In this document: one piece after another, positions 34,946-44,047 of the stretch | Numbering within the stretch: the first letter of the stretch is position 1 | Layout: the number at the start of each line of letters is the position of its first letter | Source: Microbacterium sp. SL75 | Lineage (GTDB): Bacteria; Actinomycetota; Actinomycetes; Actinomycetales; Microbacteriaceae | Direction of reading: 5' to 3' | NCBI RefSeq assembly: GCF_026625865.1 | Contig: NZ_CP113067.1 | Span: 558,001 to 622,000, forward strand | Length of the DNA: 64,000 nucleotides | Program-made: the position numbers and the translations under genes | The notes under the pieces: generated by a model | The model's input: only the letters and a program-made list of their open reading frames with translations | The model's database searches: none | Told to the model about the DNA's origin: nothing

Positions 34946-35000
34946 CCGCGTCTCCTGTTCTAGGTGGACGTCCAGCCGGGGTCCCACCCACGAGGTCTAC

Positions 35001-35033
35001 GATACATTGATGTATCCGATACGGTGATGTATC
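35001..35033. promoter_or_regulatory. tandem TetR operators
   Basis: GATACATTGATGTATC (35001-35016) is a perfect 16-bp palindrome. GATACGGTGATGTATC (35018-35033) is the same with two changes. The centres are 17 bp apart, nearly two helical turns, suiting two dimers on one face. They lie between the TetR gene and the MMPL start and would cover the exporter promoter. Confidence 0.85.
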
Positions 35034-35061
35034 GACTCGTTCACCGATCGTGGGAGCCGCC

Positions 35062-37944
35062 GTGTCGACATTCCTGTACACCCTGGGCCGCTGGTCGTTC
35101 CGCCACCCCTGGCGCGTGCTGACGGGCTGGCTGCTGGTCCTCGTGATCGCGGGCGGCGGCGTCGCCGTGTTCGCCAAGGGCACCGACAACACCTTCTCGA
35201 TCCCGGGAACCGAGTCGCAGGCCGGTCTCGAGATGCTCGGGCGCACCTTCCCCCAGGTCAGCGGGGCGAGCGCCCAGATCATCGTCGTCTCGGCCGACGG
35301 CACGAGCGTGCGCGACCAGAACTATCAGGATGCCGTTCAGAAGGCGTCGACCGATATCGGTCGACTCGACTTCGTCGAAGCCGTCACCGGCCCCTACGAC
35401 GCGCGCATCTCGGGCGGGATCTCCGACGACGGCCGAGCCGCGATCATCCGAATCCAGTTCGCCGGCGAATCGACCGAGGTGCCCGCCGCCACCAAGGACG
35501 CCCTGCGGGACGCGACCACCGCCCTGGGGCAGGAGCTTCTCTCGGGGTCGCAGGCGATCCTGGGTGGCCAGCTCTTCGCCACCGAGATCCCCGGCGCCTC
35601 GCTGACCGAGGCACTCGGCGTACTGATCGCCGCGCTCGTGCTCATGGTGACGTTCCGCTCGTTCCTGGTGGCCGGGATGCCGTTGGCCACCGCGATCCTC
35701 GGCGTCGCGCTGTCGATCGGGCTCATCTTCATCGCGACCGGGTTCGCGACCGTGTCGTCGACCACCCCGCTGCTGGCGGTCATGCTGGGCCTGGCGGTCG
35801 GCATCGACTACGCCCTGTTCATCGTGTCGCGACATCAGGACCAGACCCGCGCGGGGATGGACCCCGAGGAGTCGACCGCCCGCGCCGTCGGCACCGCGGG
35901 GTCGGCCGTCGTGTTCGCCGGCATCACGGTGCTCATCGCGCTCATCGGGCTGAGCTTCGCCGGCATCCCGTTCCTGACGACCATGGGCATCGCGGCCTCC
36001 GTCGCCGTGGCGATCGCGGTGTGCGTGGGCCTGACGCTCACCCCCGCGTTCCTCGGGTTCGCCGGACACCGCGTCGTGGGTTGGGGGTACAGCCGGTCGA
36101 AGGCCGCGCGCCTCCGACGCGGCATGTCGCCCCCGCAGGAAGCCGACGCCGACGCGGAGCGCGAGAGGGAGACCACCGCGGCAGCTTCGCGCGCCGGACG
36201 GACAGGCCCCGCCCAGCGCTGGGTGGGGCTGGTGACGCGGCATCCGGTCGTCACCACCGTCGCGGTGATCGGCCTGCTCGGTGTGACCGCGATCCCCGCG
36301 GCCTCGCTCGCCCTCACCCTGCCCAACGCCGGTCAACTACCCCAGGGCGACGAGGCGCGCGTGGCGTACGAGCTGACCGACGAGTACTTCGGCCCCGGCG
36401 CCAACGGCCCGCTCATCATGACCGGCACGATCGTCACCTCGAACGACCCGCTGAATCTCATGACGAGCATCGGTGACGAGATCGCGAAGATCCCGGGGGT
36501 CGCCAAGGTGGCCCTGGCCACCCCCAACGCGACGGCCGACACCGGCATCGTGCAGATCGTGCCCGAGACGGCCCCCGACGACCCGCGCACCGCCGACCTC
36601 GTGCGCGAGCTCCGCGCCGCCGAACCGCGCCTGTACGACCAGTTCGGCGTGCACCTGCTCGTCACCGGCTACACCGCCGTCACGATCGACATCTCCGACC
36701 AGCTGGGCGCCGCCCTGCTGCCTTTCGGTCTGTTCGTGGTGGGGCTGTCGCTCGTGCTGCTGATGATCGTGTTCCGCTCGGTCTGGGTGCCGCTCACGGC
36801 CGCCGGCGGCTATCTGCTGTCCGTCGCCGCGTCGTTCGGCGTCGTGGCCGCGGTGTTCGAGTGGGGCTGGTTCGCCGACGCTCTGCACGTGGCCAAGGTC
36901 GGACCGATCATCAGCTTCATGCCCATCGTCGTCATGGGCGTGCTGTTCGGGCTCGCGATGGACTACCAGGTGTTCCTCGTCTCGCGCATGCGCGAGGACT
37001 ACGTGCACGCCGACCGCGAAGGCCGCACGCCGCGCGAGATCGCCCTCGGAGCCGTCCGCAGCGGGTTCTCGGCATCCGCCCGCGTGGTCGTCGCCGCCGC
37101 CGTCATCATGTTCGCCGTCTTCGTCGCCTTCGTACCCGAGGGGGACTCGAGCCTCAAGCCGATCGCCCTGGGCCTGGCCGTGGGCGTCGCGGTGGACGCA
37201 TTCCTGGTGCGCATGACACTGGTGCCGGCGATCCTCGCGCTGCTGGGCGCGAAAGCGTGGTGGATGCCCCGTTGGCTCGACCGGTTGCTGCCGAAGCTCG
37301 ACGTCGAAGGCGAAGCGGTCGAACGCGAGGTGCGCCTGGCCGACTGGCCGAGCGAGCCCTCGATCGCGATCGCCGCCGACGACCTGCGCACGGTCGGATC
37401 CACGGATGCCGAGGAGCCGGTCTTCTCGGACCTGTCGCTGCGACTGCCCTACGGCGAAACCCTGCTCGTGACCGGTGAGACCCGCACGACGCGAGCCCTG
37501 CTGCTCGCCCTGTCGGGACGGATGTCGCAGATCGATGGACGCCTGCGCGTCGACGGACTCCTCGTACCCGAGCGCGCCGGGGCCGTGCGCTCGCGCGTCG
37601 GCGTCGCCCTGCTGGACGACCCCACCGAAGCCGCGGCCGACATCGCCCGAGCCGCCTCGCGCGGCACGCGGGTCGTGCTGGTGTCGGACATCGACCGCCT
37701 CGACGACGATGCCCGGGAAGACGTGGCCCAGGTGCTTCGCCGAGCCGCAACCGATGCGCGCGAGCGCAGCGACGACGCCTCGTCGCCCTTCACGCTCATC
37801 GTGTCGGCCCGCGACGAACGCCTGGCTCTCGCCCTGCTCGCCCAAGCGCAGCGCCCCGACGTCACGACCCTCGCCCTGCCGACCCCGCGTCGCCACCGCC
37901 CCGAACCCGAAACCTTCGCCGATCTCTCCGAGGTGTTCGCATGA
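35062..37944 (+). CDS. MMPL-family exporter with C-terminal degenerate ABC-ATPase-like region
   Basis: The 960-residue RND/MMPL transporter has helices at the N-terminus and two clusters of membrane segments; the central motif GLAVGIDYALFIVSR and the second-half GLAMDYQVFLVSRMREDY carry the Asp-Tyr proton-relay signature. After the last helix (about residue 735), residues 784-905 look like an ABC nucleotide-binding domain: FSDLSLRLPYGETLLVTGET, then GRLRVDGLLVPERAG, then VVLVSDIDRLDDDA, but without a Walker A lysine or LSGGQ. The GTG at 35062 has GGGAG 6 nt upstream; GTG at 35050 is less likely. The stop overlaps the next start by 4 nt. Confidence 0.88.
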   Translation: MSTFLYTLGRWSFRHPWRVLTGWLLVLVIAGGGVAVFAKGTDNTFSIPGTESQAGLEMLGRTFPQVSGASAQIIVVSADGTSVRDQNYQDAVQKASTDIGRLDFVEAVTGPYDARISGGISDDGRAAIIRIQFAGESTEVPAATKDALRDATTALGQELLSGSQAILGGQLFATEIPGASLTEALGVLIAALVLMVTFRSFLVAGMPLATAILGVALSIGLIFIATGFATVSSTTPLLAVMLGLAVGIDYALFIVSRHQDQTRAGMDPEESTARAVGTAGSAVVFAGITVLIALIGLSFAGIPFLTTMGIAASVAVAIAVCVGLTLTPAFLGFAGHRVVGWGYSRSKAARLRRGMSPPQEADADAERERETTAAASRAGRTGPAQRWVGLVTRHPVVTTVAVIGLLGVTAIPAASLALTLPNAGQLPQGDEARVAYELTDEYFGPGANGPLIMTGTIVTSNDPLNLMTSIGDEIAKIPGVAKVALATPNATADTGIVQIVPETAPDDPRTADLVRELRAAEPRLYDQFGVHLLVTGYTAVTIDISDQLGAALLPFGLFVVGLSLVLLMIVFRSVWVPLTAAGGYLLSVAASFGVVAAVFEWGWFADALHVAKVGPIISFMPIVVMGVLFGLAMDYQVFLVSRMREDYVHADREGRTPREIALGAVRSGFSASARVVVAAAVIMFAVFVAFVPEGDSSLKPIALGLAVGVAVDAFLVRMTLVPAILALLGAKAWWMPRWLDRLLPKLDVEGEAVEREVRLADWPSEPSIAIAADDLRTVGSTDAEEPVFSDLSLRLPYGETLLVTGETRTTRALLLALSGRMSQIDGRLRVDGLLVPERAGAVRSRVGVALLDDPTEAAADIARAASRGTRVVLVSDIDRLDDDAREDVAQVLRRAATDARERSDDASSPFTLIVSARDERLALALLAQAQRPDVTTLALPTPRRHRPEPETFADLSEVFA

Positions 37945-39986
37945 CTCTCCCCGTCGAGCGCTCCCGTTCGCGCCGCCCCGTCACCTGGCTCACGCTCATC
38001 GGTGTGCTGCTGCTGCCCGCCGTCATCGGCGGCATCCTCGTCGGCGCGCTGTACAAGCCCACCGACCGCCTCGAGAACATCACGGCCGCGATCGTCAACG
38101 ACGACAAGGCCGTGGAACTCAACGGTCAGCTCGTCCCTCTCGGGCGACAGCTGACCGGTGGCCTCGTCAAGGGAGCCGATGACCAGCCGAGCAACATCGA
38201 CTGGGTCATCTCGAACGACGAAGACGCCGCGGCCGGCCTCAAGGACGGCACGTACACCGCCGTCGTCACGATCCCCGAGAACTTCACGGCCGCCTCGCTC
38301 TCCACCCGACCGGGCGAGACGCCCGAGAAGGCCACGATCGGTGTGCAGACGGCACCCAACGCGCGCGTCGTCGACGGCGCGATCACCGGAGCGCTGGCAT
38401 CCACCGCCTCCGACGTCTACGGCAGCACGCTGTCGTCGCAGTACCTGAAGAACGTCTTCCTCGGGTTCACCACCCTGAGCGACCAGCTCGGCACGGCCGC
38501 GAGCGGCGCCCACCAGCTCGCCGACGGGGCCTCTCGAGCGGCCGACGGCGCCGGGAGCCTCCGCGACGGGCTGGGGCAGCTCTCCACCGGCGCAACCGGT
38601 CTGTCCGACGGCGCCGCGAAGCTCGCCGCGGGAGCCGGTCCTCTCGCCAGCGGCGCAGACCAGCTCTCGAGCGGCGCGGAAGCACTGGCCGGGGGAACGC
38701 GCTCGGCGGCGGCAGGGGTCACGAAGCTCGCCGACGGCAACGCCGAACTGGCGAAGCAGATCGGCGCCCTCGCCGCGCAGATCCCGCCGAGCTTCGCCCA
38801 GAACGCGCAACAGCTGGCGAACGCGGCGCCGCAGATCAGCTCCGCTCTCACCGACGCCGCGGCCGCCCTCCAGAAAGCGGCCGACGACTGCACCGGCACC
38901 CCCGAGCAGTGCGCGGCTCTGCGCACGGCATCCGACAACGCCAACGCGGCCCTGCCGAAGGCGAAACAGGCGGTGACGCAGATCGGCGACCTCTCGGCGG
39001 GGGCCTCCAAACTCCCCGCCGGTTTCAGCGCCCTCGCCGAGGCGAACCAGAAGCTCGCCGATGGCGGCTACGACGCCGCGAAGGGCATCACCACCATCGC
39101 CGGCGGCATGGACGGCATCGCCGGCGGAGCCACGAAGCTCGCCGACGGCGCCCGCCAGTTCGGCACGGGAGCCTCGGCCCTGGCCTCGGGCGCCGGGCAG
39201 GTGGCATCCGGAGCCTCCGACGCACAGACCGGAGCCGCCCAGCTCGCGGACGGCGTCAACCAGGTCGCGACGGGCACGACGTCGCTCGCTGACGGTCTGG
39301 ACGCCGCGGTGTCGAAGCTGCCCACCTACACCGACGCGCAGGCCACGAACCTCGCCGACGTCGTCGCCGACCCCGTCTCGGCAACGGGAAGCAGCAACTC
39401 GCTGTTCGGTGTCGCGGCGGTGCCGCTGCTGGCGATGGCCGTGCTGTGGTTCGGCGCTCTCGCTTCGTTCGTGGTGTTCCAGGCGGTCTCGGCCCGCGCC
39501 CTCACCAGCCGTCGCCCCTCGGCGCTCGTCGCGCTGCGCGGGTTCACCCCCTCCGCGATCGTCGGAGCCGTGCAGGGACTGCTGGTCGCGGGCGTGGTGC
39601 AGGTCGCCTCGGACTACGACTGGGGCGACTGGGCCCGGTTCGCGGTGATCTGCATCGTCGCCGGCGTGGCCTTCGCGGCCGTCAACCAGGCGCTGGTCGC
39701 GCTGTTCGGTGGCGCGGGCCGCTGGGTCGCGGCGATCGTCGGAGCGCTGGCTCTGGCGACCAGCATCGTCTCGACGGTGCCGCCGGTGCTCGCGGCCTTC
39801 GCCACGCTGTTGCCGACCTCCCCCGCCTACAACGCGATGCTCGGCGCCCTCTCGGCCGTCGGTGGCGTGGGAGCGGGGGCCGCGGGTCTGGTGGTCTGGG
39901 CGGTGCTGGCGCTGGTGGTGACGACGCTGGTGGTGGTGCGTCGCCGCACGGTGTCGGCGCGGGCCGCGGTCGCGACCGCGGGCTGA
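37941..39986 (+). CDS. YhgE/Pip-domain membrane protein (ABC-2-like)
   Basis: The 681-residue protein has one N-terminal helix (LTLIGVLLLPAVIGGILVGA), a large external region with many repeated heptad-like A-x-x-L-A-D-G-A units (for example GAHQLADGAS, GAAKLAAGAG), and five C-terminal helices from about residue 490. This is the YhgE/phage infection protein layout, also called ESX-1-like. It starts inside the MMPL stop (ATGA) and is surely co-translated. It may extend the exporter across the cell wall (inference). The TetR gene upstream probably controls both. Confidence 0.88.
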   Translation: MTLPVERSRSRRPVTWLTLIGVLLLPAVIGGILVGALYKPTDRLENITAAIVNDDKAVELNGQLVPLGRQLTGGLVKGADDQPSNIDWVISNDEDAAAGLKDGTYTAVVTIPENFTAASLSTRPGETPEKATIGVQTAPNARVVDGAITGALASTASDVYGSTLSSQYLKNVFLGFTTLSDQLGTAASGAHQLADGASRAADGAGSLRDGLGQLSTGATGLSDGAAKLAAGAGPLASGADQLSSGAEALAGGTRSAAAGVTKLADGNAELAKQIGALAAQIPPSFAQNAQQLANAAPQISSALTDAAAALQKAADDCTGTPEQCAALRTASDNANAALPKAKQAVTQIGDLSAGASKLPAGFSALAEANQKLADGGYDAAKGITTIAGGMDGIAGGATKLADGARQFGTGASALASGAGQVASGASDAQTGAAQLADGVNQVATGTTSLADGLDAAVSKLPTYTDAQATNLADVVADPVSATGSSNSLFGVAAVPLLAMAVLWFGALASFVVFQAVSARALTSRRPSALVALRGFTPSAIVGAVQGLLVAGVVQVASDYDWGDWARFAVICIVAGVAFAAVNQALVALFGGAGRWVAAIVGALALATSIVSTVPPVLAAFATLLPTSPAYNAMLGALSAVGGVGAGAAGLVVWAVLALVVTTLVVVRRRTVSARAAVATAG

Positions 39987-40000
39987 CCGGCCCGGGTCGC

Positions 40001-40060
40001 GCTCCCGCTCCCGCTCCCGCTCCCGCTCCCGCTCCCGCTCCCGCTCCCGCTCCCGCTCCC
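40001..40060. repeat. hexanucleotide tandem repeat (GCTCCC)x10
   Basis: Ten exact copies of GCTCCC fill 40001-40060, starting 15 bp after the YhgE stop codon and ending 11 bp before a 61-bp palindrome. Perfect copies suggest recent expansion by slippage. Confidence 0.97.
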
Positions 40061-40071
40061 GCCTGTTGAGT

Positions 40072-40132
40072 GTTGAGTGTCCAAAACACCCGGACGAATC
40101 TCAAAACCGTCCGGGTGTTTTGGACACTCAAC
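40072..40132. repeat. 61-bp palindromic element, copy 1
   Basis: A perfect 25-bp inverted repeat, GTTGAGTGTCCAAAACACCC... (40072-40096) against its complement at 40108-40132, with an 11-nt loop. The first 7 nt of the arm are also duplicated just outside (TGTTGAG). It can act as a strong terminator for the MMPL/YhgE operon. A near-identical copy lies at 41202-41262. Confidence 0.95.
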
Positions 40133-40256
40133 AGGCGGGCATGAGCGTCGACGGCCGCGCGTGGCGACTCCTCCCCGGCACCCGCGTTTTTGGAACCGTC
40201 CACAATCGGGCCGGTGAGGCACGCGGGCCCACGCCGCCACGCGCTGAAGTGGGTGC

Positions 40257-41159
40257 GTGCGACGCCGACCACTCCCCGCAGAACTCGGGACGTCCTTCAC
40301 CGTGCGCGAGGCTAAACGGCTCGGGGTTCCGCGCGATCGGCTGACAGCGATGGACCTCAGCGCACCGTTCCATGGGACGCGCACCTCGATGGATCTCGCC
40401 ACCACCGTCGACCGATGCCGCGCTTACGAGCCCAGGCTCACCGGGGCGCAGTTCTTCAGCCATCAAACCGCGGCGCTGCTGTGGGGCGTGCCGCTGCCCG
40501 GCCCCGCGCCGGAACACCTGCACGTATCGGCGATCGCGCCCGGGCCGGAGCCCCGCACGCGAGGCATCATCGGGCACCGACTCGAGATGTCGCCCGACCT
40601 CCTGACGCTGCGCCACGGCCTTCCCGTCGGGAATCCCGCCGAAACGTGGGCGCAACTCGCCCCTTCCCTCGGGGAGGACCACCTCGTCGCCGCGGGCGAT
40701 GCGCTCCTGACGGCCGGTCTCGCTGATCACGCAGACCTGGTCGAGGCCGCCGAGCGCCCGCGCCGCCGGGGTGTGAAGGCGCTGGCAGCGGCAGTACCGT
40801 TCCTTCGTGCGGGAGCCGAGTCACCTCGCGAATCAGCCGTCCGTCTTGTGATCGTGCGCGCGGGCCTGCCGGAGCCCGAGCTGAACTGGGTGCTCCGCGA
40901 CGCAGCGGGGCGCTTCGTCGCCCGCCTCGACATGGCCTACCCCGCCTACCGTGTCGCGGTGGAGTATGACGGGCGCCAGCATGCCGACCTGACGCAGTTC
41001 CGACGGGATGCCGACCGGTGGCCGGCCATCGCCGGACAGGGCTGGATCCTCATCCGCGTGCTCGACCACCACCTTCGCGAACCCTACGCCCGTGTCGTCG
41101 ACCCGACGCGACGAGCTCTGATATCGCGAGGCTGGCCGGGCTCCGTCGCGCCCTCATGA
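40257..41159 (+). CDS. DUF559/Vsr-like endonuclease-fold protein with AbiEi-like N-terminus
   Basis: The 300-residue protein has an N-terminal helix-turn-helix-like region (FTVREAKRLGVPRDRLTA) and a middle similar to AbiEi-type antitoxin proteins common in Microbacteriaceae (GAQFFSHQTAALLWGVPLP). A C-terminal PD-(D/E)xK-like core follows: FVARLDMAYPAYRVAVEYDG with Asp and Glu, then RRDADRWPAIAGQGWILIRV. Enzymatic activity is not shown by sequence alone. No partner toxin (AbiEii) is adjacent. The GTG start at 40257 follows no clear ribosome site. The gene is bracketed by two 61-bp palindromes. Confidence 0.75.
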   Translation: MRRRPLPAELGTSFTVREAKRLGVPRDRLTAMDLSAPFHGTRTSMDLATTVDRCRAYEPRLTGAQFFSHQTAALLWGVPLPGPAPEHLHVSAIAPGPEPRTRGIIGHRLEMSPDLLTLRHGLPVGNPAETWAQLAPSLGEDHLVAAGDALLTAGLADHADLVEAAERPRRRGVKALAAAVPFLRAGAESPRESAVRLVIVRAGLPEPELNWVLRDAAGRFVARLDMAYPAYRVAVEYDGRQHADLTQFRRDADRWPAIAGQGWILIRVLDHHLREPYARVVDPTRRALISRGWPGSVAPS

Positions 41160-41201
41160 CCACCCGCCGCCCACATGGTGCGTGCAGCCGCGCAAACGCA
41201 C

Positions 41202-41262
41202 GTTGAGTGTCCAAAACACGCGGACGGATTCGAAAATCGTCCGGGTGTTTTGGACACTCAAC
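41202..41262. repeat. 61-bp palindromic element, copy 2
   Basis: The same palindrome as at 40072, with one arm mismatch (CACG for CACC) and a different 11-nt loop (GATTCGAAAAT). It lies downstream of the DUF559-like gene and could end its transcript and, from the other side, the ccsB transcript. Confidence 0.95.
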
Positions 41263-41336
41263 AGGGGGACGGGCACGGCGCGCGCCTGAGCGCTGCGCGG
41301 TGCCCAGCGGGCGCCCGCGCGGCGCGCGCGCCCGCG

Positions 41337-42347
41337 TCAGGTCGTCAGGCCGCTGTAGGCGTGCAGACCCTTGAAGAAGACGTTGACGATCGTGAAGTTG
41401 AACAGCACCGCGGTGAAACCGATGATCGACAGCCAGGCCGAGCGGGTGCCGCGCCACCCGCGGGTGGCGCGGGCGTGGATGTATCCGGCGTACAGCACCC
41501 AGATGACGAAGGTCCAGACTTCCTTCGTGTCGAAGCCCCAGAACCGGCCCCACGCGTCATTGGCCCAGATGGAGCCGGCGATCAGGGTGAAGGTCCAGAA
41601 AATGAACCCGACGATCGCGAAACGGTAGGCGAGCGACTCGAGCGCGTCGGCGTTCGGAACCGTGCGCAGGAAGCTGCGCTTCGTCTCGGCATCCGCGGGG
41701 GCTTCCGCGAGCTTGCGCTCACGCCGCGTCTGGATGAGCTGGACGACCGACAAGCCGAACGCCAGAGCGAACAACGCCGTCGCCAAGCTCGCGACGAACA
41801 CGTGCACGACGAGCCAGACCGACTTGAGCGGGTCGGCCAGGGGCACGACCTCGACGTGGAAGGCGAGGGTCGCTCCGCCCAGCAGCAGCACCGCGAGGCC
41901 GGTCATGAGCGAGCCCAGGAAGCGCAGGTCGTACCGGGTCAGCACAGCCAGGTACACCGCGATGATCAGCAGCAGACCGGTCAGGGCGAACTCGTACATG
42001 TTTGACCACGGCACGCGTCCGGCGGCGACACCGCGCAACACCGTCGCGACGAGGTGGAAGACGAAGCCGAGCGCCGTGAGCACGGTTCCGAGGCGAGCCC
42101 AGAGGTACCGGGGCTGGCCGGAGGAGGTCCCGGATGCCGTTGAACCGGCGGATCCGCCGATCACTCCCCCGCCGCCCGCGGTGACGAGCTCGCGCGCGAC
42201 GACCTCGTCTTTCGCCTTCAGCGCGAGGTCGGAGCGACGCGCGAGGTCGATGGCGTAGGCGAAGAACGCCAGCACGTAGATGGCGACCGCCGTCCACACC
42301 AGGAGGAGGGAGATCTCGTCGAGGAGAAGCGGGTCGGTTCCGGGCAT
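41337..42347 (-). CDS. ccsB: System II cytochrome c biogenesis protein CcsB
   Basis: The 336-residue membrane protein (CcsA/ResC type) handles haem export and attachment with ResB. It has eight or so helices, the tryptophan-rich external motif WANDAWGRFWGFDTKEVW and conserved histidines in VFHLVATVL, LAFHVEVV and GYIHARAT. TAGACT (42354-42359), overlapping the resB stop, ends 6 nt before its ATG, so it may also be transcribed alone. It is the last gene of the cluster. Confidence 0.94.
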   Translation of the reverse strand: MPGTDPLLLDEISLLLVWTAVAIYVLAFFAYAIDLARRSDLALKAKDEVVARELVTAGGGGVIGGSAGSTASGTSSGQPRYLWARLGTVLTALGFVFHLVATVLRGVAAGRVPWSNMYEFALTGLLLIIAVYLAVLTRYDLRFLGSLMTGLAVLLLGGATLAFHVEVVPLADPLKSVWLVVHVFVASLATALFALAFGLSVVQLIQTRRERKLAEAPADAETKRSFLRTVPNADALESLAYRFAIVGFIFWTFTLIAGSIWANDAWGRFWGFDTKEVWTFVIWVLYAGYIHARATRGWRGTRSAWLSIIGFTAVLFNFTIVNVFFKGLHAYSGLTT

Positions 42348-42351
42348 GGTG

Positions 42352-44025
42352 TCAGTCTACTTTTCCGGTGTCGGGGTGGCTCTGGGTGGGAAGGGTCGCG
42401 CCGTGCTTGTCGGCGAGCTGGTCGACGGCGGCCGCGAGGGTCGGGTCTTCACCGCGGGCGAGGCCGGCGTACTCGATCTCGACGACGCCATCGCGCGGGG
42501 TCGCCTTGACCCACATGCGTCGGCGCGGCACGAAGAGTGCGGCGAGCAGACCGAACAGGGCCAGCAGCGCGAAGCCCAGCACCCAGGGGCCGGCGAGATC
42601 GCGGTGGATCGACAGCGAGGCGAAGCGTTTCACCGACTGCTCGTAGCCCACGGCTCCCGCCGGAGCCTCGTTCTCGAAGGTGATCGTGCCGAGGCCGTTG
42701 GGAAGGTCCTCGGTCTGGCCCGGCATGAGCTGGATCGCCGGGTTACCGCTGTCGCCGCCGGCGATCTGGGTCATGCCGGAGGGGTCGAGCGTGTACACCG
42801 ACCGGGGCGTGCCGTCGTCGATGCCGAGGTCACCCTCGTACACGCGCAATGTGAGCGTCGGGTACTCGAGCGCACCGTATGTCGAGGTCAGGGCCCCCGA
42901 ATCCAGCACGTCCATCGTCGGGTAGAAGAAGCCGAGCAGACCGAGCTGCTGCGGAAGCCCATCGGCCACTTTGATCACGCCGAGCGAGGTCATGTTGGCA
43001 TCCTGAGGCAGGAAGGCGACCGAGTCGTGGAACACCTCTTCGCCCTGGGCGTTGCGGATGGTGACGGTCGGGGCATAGCCGTTGCCGAGGAGGTACACGC
43101 GATCGCCCTGCACGTCGAGGGGGTGGTTGACCCGCACTTCGCCGTCTTGTGCGTCGCCGCCGGGAGCCTGGGTCGTCACGTGCGCGACGAAGTTGCCGGC
43201 CTGCCCCGAACCGGGCTGCCCGGGCGGGACGTAGGTGACGTCGAACTTGTCGAGGGTCATCGAGTACGGCGTGAGGGTGTCGCCGCCGACGAAGCGACCG
43301 GGATTGAAGGAGGAGTAGTCGAGCAGGCTGTTGCTGAACGCCTGTCCTTCCACGAGCACGCGCTGACCGGTGTAGGTGAAGCCGCCGCCGACCCCCACGG
43401 CGATGAGGACGCCCACGAGCGCGCCGTGGAACAGCAGATTTCCGGTCTCGCGCAGGTAGCCGCGCTCCGCCGACACCGAGAAACTGCCCCGCGAGTCGTA
43501 GCGGGCCACGCGATAGCCGCTCTTGCGCAGCTGTGCGGCCGCACTGTCCACGGCGGCCGCGGCCGCGGCATCCGCGTCGCCCTCCACCTCGATCGTGCGA
43601 GTGCGGTGGTCGTCCAGCCGCGACAGTCGCGCGGGGGTGCGGGGAGGCTGTGAGCGCAGGGCCTTCCAGTGATGCTTCGTCCGCGGCAGCACGCACCCGA
43701 TAAGCGAGATGAACAGCAGCAGGTAGATGGCCGAGAACCACGGCGAGCTGTAGACGTCGAACAGGCTGAGCTTGTCGAGCACCGGTGCGAGGTCGGGATT
43801 GTCGGTGAAGTACTGCGTGACGCCGTTCGGGTCGGCGGTGCGCTGCGGCACGAGAGAGCCCGGAACGGCCGCGATCGCGAGCAGCAGCAGCAGCACGAGG
43901 GCGGTGCGCATCGACGTCAGCTGGCGCCACCCCCAGCGCAGCCACCCGACGACCCCGAGGCGCGGCTGGGTGACCTCGTCGGCCGTCGAGTCGGCGTGGT
44001 CGGAGGGGCGCAGCGGGTCGGTCAC
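42352..44025 (-). CDS. resB: cytochrome c biogenesis protein ResB
   Basis: The 557-residue ResB/Ccs1 partner of CcsB has helices near residues 33-50, 75-100 and 150-175, a large extracytoplasmic domain (QAFSNSLLDYSSFNPGRFVG onwards) and a last helix ILGFALLALFGLLAALF-like near residue 490. The chosen start is GTG at 44025 with GAGGTG upstream; an ATG at 44067 overlapping ccdA would add 14 Ser/Arg-rich residues and cannot be excluded. It lies 22 bp after ccdA and 4 bp before ccsB. Confidence 0.93.
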   Translation of the reverse strand: MTDPLRPSDHADSTADEVTQPRLGVVGWLRWGWRQLTSMRTALVLLLLLAIAAVPGSLVPQRTADPNGVTQYFTDNPDLAPVLDKLSLFDVYSSPWFSAIYLLLFISLIGCVLPRTKHHWKALRSQPPRTPARLSRLDDHRTRTIEVEGDADAAAAAAVDSAAAQLRKSGYRVARYDSRGSFSVSAERGYLRETGNLLFHGALVGVLIAVGVGGGFTYTGQRVLVEGQAFSNSLLDYSSFNPGRFVGGDTLTPYSMTLDKFDVTYVPPGQPGSGQAGNFVAHVTTQAPGGDAQDGEVRVNHPLDVQGDRVYLLGNGYAPTVTIRNAQGEEVFHDSVAFLPQDANMTSLGVIKVADGLPQQLGLLGFFYPTMDVLDSGALTSTYGALEYPTLTLRVYEGDLGIDDGTPRSVYTLDPSGMTQIAGGDSGNPAIQLMPGQTEDLPNGLGTITFENEAPAGAVGYEQSVKRFASLSIHRDLAGPWVLGFALLALFGLLAALFVPRRRMWVKATPRDGVVEIEYAGLARGEDPTLAAAVDQLADKHGATLPTQSHPDTGKVD

Positions 44026-44047
44026 GGTGTCACCTCGGTCGGAACGA

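Noticed and set aside
34946-34987. Earlier ATG for the TetR gene
   Set aside because: It has no ribosome site, whereas AGGAGA lies just before the ATG at 34945.
40001-40140. CRISPR array
   Set aside because: The 6-bp units are contiguous with no spacers, and the adjacent palindrome has two copies only; no cas genes are present.
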